Part shown: positions 59,449-64,000 of the stretch, one piece after another
Layout of the letters: the number at the start of each line of letters is the position of its first letter
Numbering within the stretch: the stretch's first letter is position 1
Assembly: GCA_002633005.1 (NCBI GenBank)
Contig: NMRA01000726.1
Location: forward strand, 101,873-165,872
Length of the DNA stretch: 64,000 nucleotides
DNA from: Phoronis australis
Taxonomy: Eukaryota > Phoronida > Phoronidae
Reading direction: 5' to 3'
The notes under the pieces: model-generated
Database searches by the model: none
The model's input: only the letters and a program-made list of their open reading frames with translations
Told to the model about the DNA's origin: nothing
Program-made: the position numbers and the translations under genes

Positions 59449-60696
59449 CTAATTCCCATGAATTCTGAAGGTGTTTCTTTAGTCAAGAGGTAGTTCTTTG
59501 TGGTAAATGGAAATGTAATTCTATCAAGGTAAAAACTATAAAAACATTTTATAAGCGTAAAGCGAGGTCGCATTTCATTTCTTACAGCTAAATGTTGTGC
59601 AATGAAGCCTAAAGTCAAAAATAAAACTTACATGTAGGCTAATTTCAACATTCTGAGCACCATAAAACTTAGTGTAAGAAGAAATATTGTATTTACCATC
59701 AGAGAAAACAACATAGGATTTGTAGTTTGCAGGTGATTCATTTTATTTTACATTGTTTCATGACACGTAAGAACCATCTTTAAGCCAGGATCTGTATTTC
59801 TAGATATACAATATTAGTTAGCATTGATGAGACTTATTCAAAGCAGACATATGCAGAACAAACGAAGTCTCAAACAACTGAGGAAGAATAAAAATGATCA
59901 TTGCATAATTTGAAATAAAAATCTCATACACACTGAATAGTGGACCATAGTCGGATATGGCATAACCTAACTTTTGAGAACCAGTTTGATGCCTAAATTA
60001 TTCAGTGGAGAAACTAGTTCACAAAATGCACCACATCTGACTTAACCCTGTGTCTTATCCACGTGCAACTCACAATTTTCAACCTGTTGCAACATTTTGA
60101 GTACAATTACAAATTTCGAAATACATATTTTACAAATATTAGACTTTATTATTTAGAAAGACAATTATGCCCACTATAGTGTACATTTTCAGAAAAAAAT
60201 AGTTTTGCAATACAAATAATTACGTGCACACAACTAATAGAATGGCAAGTCAATGAGTAACTTGTTATTAAATAGGTGTAGCTTATAAATGAATGCCCCT
60301 CTGACTTACATCTCAAATAAAGTTAAACTTTTTTTATTGAACAACATACTTTTCCTTGTTCTGTGGATGATGCTAAAGAGGGCTTCAAGTTATGCATTCA
60401 GCAGTGATTGCTCAAAACAACCAACCACCTTCCAAATGAACAACCCATCCCCTCAAAACAGATGTATTTTTATCCTAAAATATAATTACAAATAATTTAC
60501 ACCAAAACAAAAGCAACACTGAGTACTGAGAATGGATGTTGATTGTTATCAAATATTGATGCAGAATATGTTAAAAAAACAACATCAGTTGTGTTGTTGT
60601 CAACACTTTCCAACATTTGAGCACTTTGGAAATAAACTGGCATCTAAACTGATGCGAAAATAATAAATAAGACCAGTAGGTGACACAGAATACAAC
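59449..60696 (-). other. AT-rich region, possible 3' UTR of the minus-strand candidate
   Basis: No coding exon was supported. On the minus strand AATAAA-like words occur (for example, the complement of the TTTTATTTT region near 59740-59750). The small palindromic repeat (59973-60024) lies inside. Confidence 0.3.
59973..60024 (+). repeat. Small palindromic repeat TTGAGAACCAGTTTGATGCC
   Basis: The fourth copy of the ~50-bp unit also seen at 1, 23261 and 23831. The ends TTGAGAACCAGTTT and AAACTAGTTCACAA are imperfect inverted repeats. The centre TATTCAGTGGAGAAA-like segment is conserved. Confidence 0.65.
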
Positions 60697-60966
60697 TTAT
60701 CCATCTGAAAATAAAATAAGAACTGTAATCAATTGAAAATCAAGCTTTACAATGATTGGTGAAATACCTGTAGATAAACAGTAATTATTAAACACCATTT
60801 TGCTAATGTTTAGTAGTAAATCCTGAATTCTTAACCCAAGTCCTTTGGAGTTTAAAACATCACCATGTTCATTATATAGTTCTTGAGTCATTTGAATCGG
60901 CAACTCTAGATGTGCTGCCATGTTGGAGTTTGAAGCCTGATAGATTGAAGCCAGAATTTTATGCAT
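60697..60966 (-). CDS. Candidate terminal exon(s) of a minus-strand gene
   Basis: The minus-strand frame contains MAAHLELPIQMTQELYNEHG followed by DVLNSKGLGLRIQDLLLNIS, which has protein-like composition in an otherwise AT-rich region. ATCTATCAG|GCTTC (about 60937) is a plausible acceptor, and CCAACATGG (complement of 60919-60921) is a good alternative start. CTACAG|GTATTT (60768/60767) could be a donor to TTTATTTTCAG|ATGG (60705/60704), removing 63 bases; with or without that intron the frame ends at TAA (60697-60699). I do not recognise the protein. Confidence 0.35.
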   Translation of the reverse strand: MHKILASIYQASNSNMAAHLELPIQMTQELYNEHGDVLNSKGLGLRIQDLLLNISKMVFNNYCLSTGISPIIVKLDFQLITVLILFSDG

Positions 60967-62022
60967 CTTTTAATCAAAACTGTTAGCTCTTATGATTGAA
61001 CTTTATAAAAATACAAGACGGATACCTACAATAGTAAGTTAAAGGCTATGATCAGAAACGGAAGATGCATTTGAGCCGCATAATACTGGGCAACGCATAT
61101 TTTACATAATGTATATTAAAAGTGAATCAAACATTGAGAATCATTAACATATTCTGCATCAAGTAGTAGTTAATATTTGATAACAATTAAGCAACAGTTA
61201 GTTTCCCACAATAAAAATGAGTGTCTTGTTTTTGAAGTAATTAATATCTAAAGTCATTCATTTGATTGTTTGCTGGAGTACCAAGCTAGACAAAACCATT
61301 CCACCTCAGAGGGAGGTGGATTGTCCTCAATAATATTTTCACATTTGAAATGAAACCAGTCGTATCATCTGTCACATTGAATGGATGGTTGAATTCCCTC
61401 ATCTGGGTCCTTGCATTCTAAGTCACATACGGAACACAAGAATTGTTTCAAACTTGTTTTTGGCCCATGCTTTAACGGTTTAGAGGAAAGCTTATGCTTT
61501 GCAATTTTTGCCAAACCAGGTTTCTTAGAATTCTACAAGTCTTATAGTTTTTTAATTGGAAAGTAAGGCATAGGAGACAAACAAGCATCTTTATCCTCAA
61601 ATGTAGAAGATGTGATAGAATGCTTTTTGAGATGGTTGCAGAATTTTTGGAGATTTTTGGAAAATACAATTCACTTCTTCTTTATAACAATACATAAATC
61701 TTCCCTTCCTATGATTGGACTGAATGCATTTGTTCAGGCTACCCTCATTAGTAAAACAGAACAGTGTAAGTCAGAAAGCACGCTTGGCACTGAATCATTA
61801 CAGAAAGTTCTTTTTACAATTTTGACTCTAATTTTGTGGATGGGTGTTTGAGATGGGAAGACGAGTAATCTGGAATATGAGGCACAGTACTCATATACAA
61901 TTTGTTTTAGTCTGTTTCCTGGTTTCTGAATGATAACACAACATACAGGTGTTTAAAAAAAGTATGGTTTCCCTATAACAATAAATGACAAACAAGTGCA
62001 AAAGTGCACAAATAATATTTAC

Positions 62023-62186
62023 AAATATTGTGACCAGCAAGCAGCACGTGATACTCTTCAGGGATGTAAAATTTGGTCTTTTCTCTGTTAATTTGAAGCA
62101 ACATTCCCACCAGGTCCTTATTGGTTCTATTAACTGGAGCATCATTATATCCATGTTCGGAAATGCTAGTTTGTACCACAGAAGGA
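62023..62186 (-). CDS. Candidate internal exon of a minus-strand gene
   Basis: On the minus strand a pyrimidine-rich acceptor CGCTTTCTACTTTCAG (complement of 62187-62202) precedes an open frame that reads PSVVQTSISEHGYNDAPVNR and then NKDLVGMLLQINREKTKFYI. Possible donors are TTT|GTAAAT (exon end 62023) or CTG|GTCACA (62035). The phase does not fit directly onto the 60.9-kb candidate, so another exon would be needed between them. No family was recognised. Confidence 0.35.
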
Positions 62187-62901
62187 CTGAAAGTAGAAAG
62201 CGTGAGTGAATTATTCTCAAAAGATAATGGATGGAAATTCACCATCTGTCCACATGTAACATTTGCCATCCTTTTCTAAAAGTTTCACTCACACTCGCCT
62301 TCAAGAACCGATGTATAACACAGTTCACGAATCAAACAGTTTGGTATCAACATGGGTTAACAGCACAGTTGATATGCAGACATGATTGGTGCATCTCCAA
62401 CGTGAAGGGAGTAGATCACTTTCACGTGTTATTACCAAGCAGACTCTTTGTAAAATACAGTCAACTATCACTTGTGTTAATGTTAACTAGTTACGTATAT
62501 CTTAAACCCAAGCTTAAATAAATTTTACTGATGATAGTCACTCTAATCAAAAATACAGTACAACCTGTGTGTGGACTTTAAAATACTGTGGCCAATTAAG
62601 TCATGTAGTTATCACTGTTCCTTAAAAGATCAAAGGGCAGGCAATAAGTGGCCTAAATCACAATTTAGTTTTTTCAACAAACCCCGGACTTGGTGAGTGT
62701 AGGTATAGGTAAAGCTTATCAGGGTGTGGGTAGATACAACAAAAGAGACATTAGCACAAGTGCTACTTACAGATGGAAAATACATGCTTATAGAATTATT
62801 TACACAGAGGTACACATAGATGATACACATGCAAAAAACATACTATGTATACAACTAATACAAGCCTTAGTCAAAAACCTAATGGTTGAGTTGTAAATTT
62901 A

Positions 62902-63115
62902 CTTCCAGTGAATTCTATGAGTCTCTGTTAGCCATGATCCATGAGAGTGAGCAATTGTATTTATTTTTTAAGTATTCCTGACAGAATTTGAAATGGGACC
63001 GTTTTATCCGACTATTACCACCACTCGCTAATGGGAAATTGCCCATTGGCTGAATGGTAAGCACAGTTGCCAGTTTTATCAGGGTTGCGGTTCGATACCC
63101 TGAGGTTGGATAACT
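62902..63115 (+). mobile_element. tRNA-like SINE, same family as 63691-63838
   Basis: It starts CTTCCAGTGAATTCTATGAG and holds GCCCATTGGCTGAATGGTAAG (A-box-like) and GGTTCGATACCC (B-box-like), ending ATAACTACAA. Compared with the 63.7-kb copy it has an extra ~80-base segment in the 5' part. Confidence 0.7.
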
Positions 63116-63190
63116 ACAATTGCCAACGCGATGCAACAAGACAGGACACAACATCGAAACGGTTCTGGCACATTGTAACATCTTATTGAT

Positions 63191-63338
63191 GCAGGCAATT
63201 CGTTCCAGAGAAACATTTCAATTGAGACGTAATAATTTTATGGACTCGCCCTCATTCTCACTTGATGATTTATTGCAGGTCAAGCGTCTGGAAGTCTACA
63301 ACCTAATTCATGAGTTACTGGAACACTATCAAAATTAG
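63191..63338 (+). CDS. Candidate terminal exon, plus strand (weak)
   Basis: After TTATTGATGCAG an open frame reads AIRSRETFQLRRNNFMDSPS and then VKRLEVYNLIHELLEHYQN to TAG (63336-63338). A second acceptor TTTATTGCAG|GTCAAG lies inside. Charged residues and a C-terminal amphipathic helix look protein-like. It is short, adjoins a SINE and has no identified upstream exon, so it may be chance. Confidence 0.25.
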
Positions 63339-63690
63339 ACCTAATACACAACGAACGGTTACTAACTAAGCCAGGTTACAAAACAATTGTCTGCTTTAGA
63401 CCTTTGGCTTTAAACACGGAGCTCCAAACTCAGTAATGATAAATGATAAAATGAAATTATGCACTACTACGTAATTAAGCCTTTACAACTGTAATCTTGA
63501 ACACATTAAGAATTAGAAGGAATCACTAATTTTGTAATAGAAGATGCAAGGCAGGTAAATGTCGCTTGTATATTCGCTTTCAATCGCAGTCTGTTTCTGC
63601 ACCAGCAAATGCCAGAATCAGAAAGAGGTCAAAGAGCTACATCCGGTAATACGCTATCTGGGCGCTAGATGTCGCGAGAGTAAAAAAGGT

Positions 63691-63844
63691 GTAGATGTGC
63701 TTCCGGTGAATTATATGAGCCTCTGTTAGCTACTCGTTAACGGGCAAATTGCCTATTAGCTGAATGGTTAGCATGCTTGCCGGTTTTATGGGGGTCGCTG
63801 GTTCGATCCCCGGGTCGGGTAATCTCGGCTATTACTACAAAGGT
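63691..63844 (+). mobile_element. tRNA-like SINE insertion with AAAGGT target-site duplication
   Basis: The 148-bp body (63691-63838) starts GTAGATGTGCTTCCGGTGAA, contains AGCTGAATGGTTAGC and GGTTCGATCCCC (tRNA-like A and B boxes) and ends CTATTACTAC. AAAGGT flanks it on both sides (63685-63690 and 63839-63844). The same flanking sequence without the insert is present, in reverse orientation, at 58645-58692, which defines both borders. RNA-polymerase-III promoter function is inferred from the boxes. Confidence 0.8.
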
Positions 63845-64000
63845 AATTTTGCGACTGGGTCGCGTTGGCGTGCGTTCAGTAGACGCTAGGACCTAGCTAA
63901 AGCCTAGTCAAAGACACGTGTTCTAATTTTAAATGCACGGCAATGTCTCACATAATCTCGCGAAGTCTTGCTTTTTAGTGAGGTCCCCGCAAAAAGGCCA

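Noticed and set aside
63041-63112. Functional tRNA gene
   Set aside because: Same reason, and a sister copy at 63.7 kb shows SINE insertion borders.

Overview
The window is eukaryotic nuclear DNA. It holds spliced coding exons with GT..AG borders, introns of 0.6-4 kb, and many MITE-like, SINE-like and non-LTR retrotransposon remnants. Several single-N joins are flanked by near-identical copies of the same sequence, which is typical of an assembly from a very heterozygous outbred animal. I infer an invertebrate animal, perhaps a marine deuterostome such as a hemichordate, amphioxus or echinoderm. I cannot fix the species from sequence alone.

The main content is one gene family present three times in direct tandem on the + strand. 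Copy 1 has four exons (1705-2160, 5007-5582, 7335-7615, 8648-9965; about 876 residues). Copy 2 has the same four exons (29974-30438, 34471-35049, 35664-35944, 37431-38916; about 936 residues). Copy 3 has only the second half of exon C and exon D (45708-45832, 46592-48068; about 533 residues). Splice phases agree throughout: A-B phase 0, B-C phase 0, C-D with a split AG|G codon. The C-terminus reads as a VPS9 domain, the Rab5-family guanine-nucleotide exchange fold. It appears to be split by an acidic, serine-rich insert of about 170-230 residues. The N-terminal region (exon A), the charged coiled-coil region (exon B) and exon C match no family I recognise. This is the best candidate here for an undescribed protein family.

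At the left edge a short minus-strand exon (81-192) looks like the first coding exon of another gene that runs out of the window, head-to-head with copy 1. At the right end (60.7-63.3 kb) there are weaker exon candidates on both strands.

Region by region: 1-10 kb left-edge exon and VPS9 copy 1, with a periodic CTCF-core-like repeat array in intron A-B and a 20-bp minisatellite in intron C-D. 10-29.9 kb repeat-rich spacer: a reverse-transcriptase remnant broken by a DNA element, foldback elements, and three large duplications next to N gaps. 30-39 kb VPS9 copy 2. 39-45.7 kb spacer with a foldback element and an (AC)n tract. 45.7-48.1 kb VPS9 copy 3. 48-64 kb accessory sequence: a fourth N-flanked duplication, a family of short elements ending in CAGTGGCGGAT, a double-hairpin element, tRNA-like SINEs with one visible target-site duplication, and candidate exons.

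The function of the VPS9 family is inferred: activation of an endosomal Rab5/Rab21-type GTPase through the C-terminal domain, with the N-terminal parts probably targeting or oligomerising the protein.
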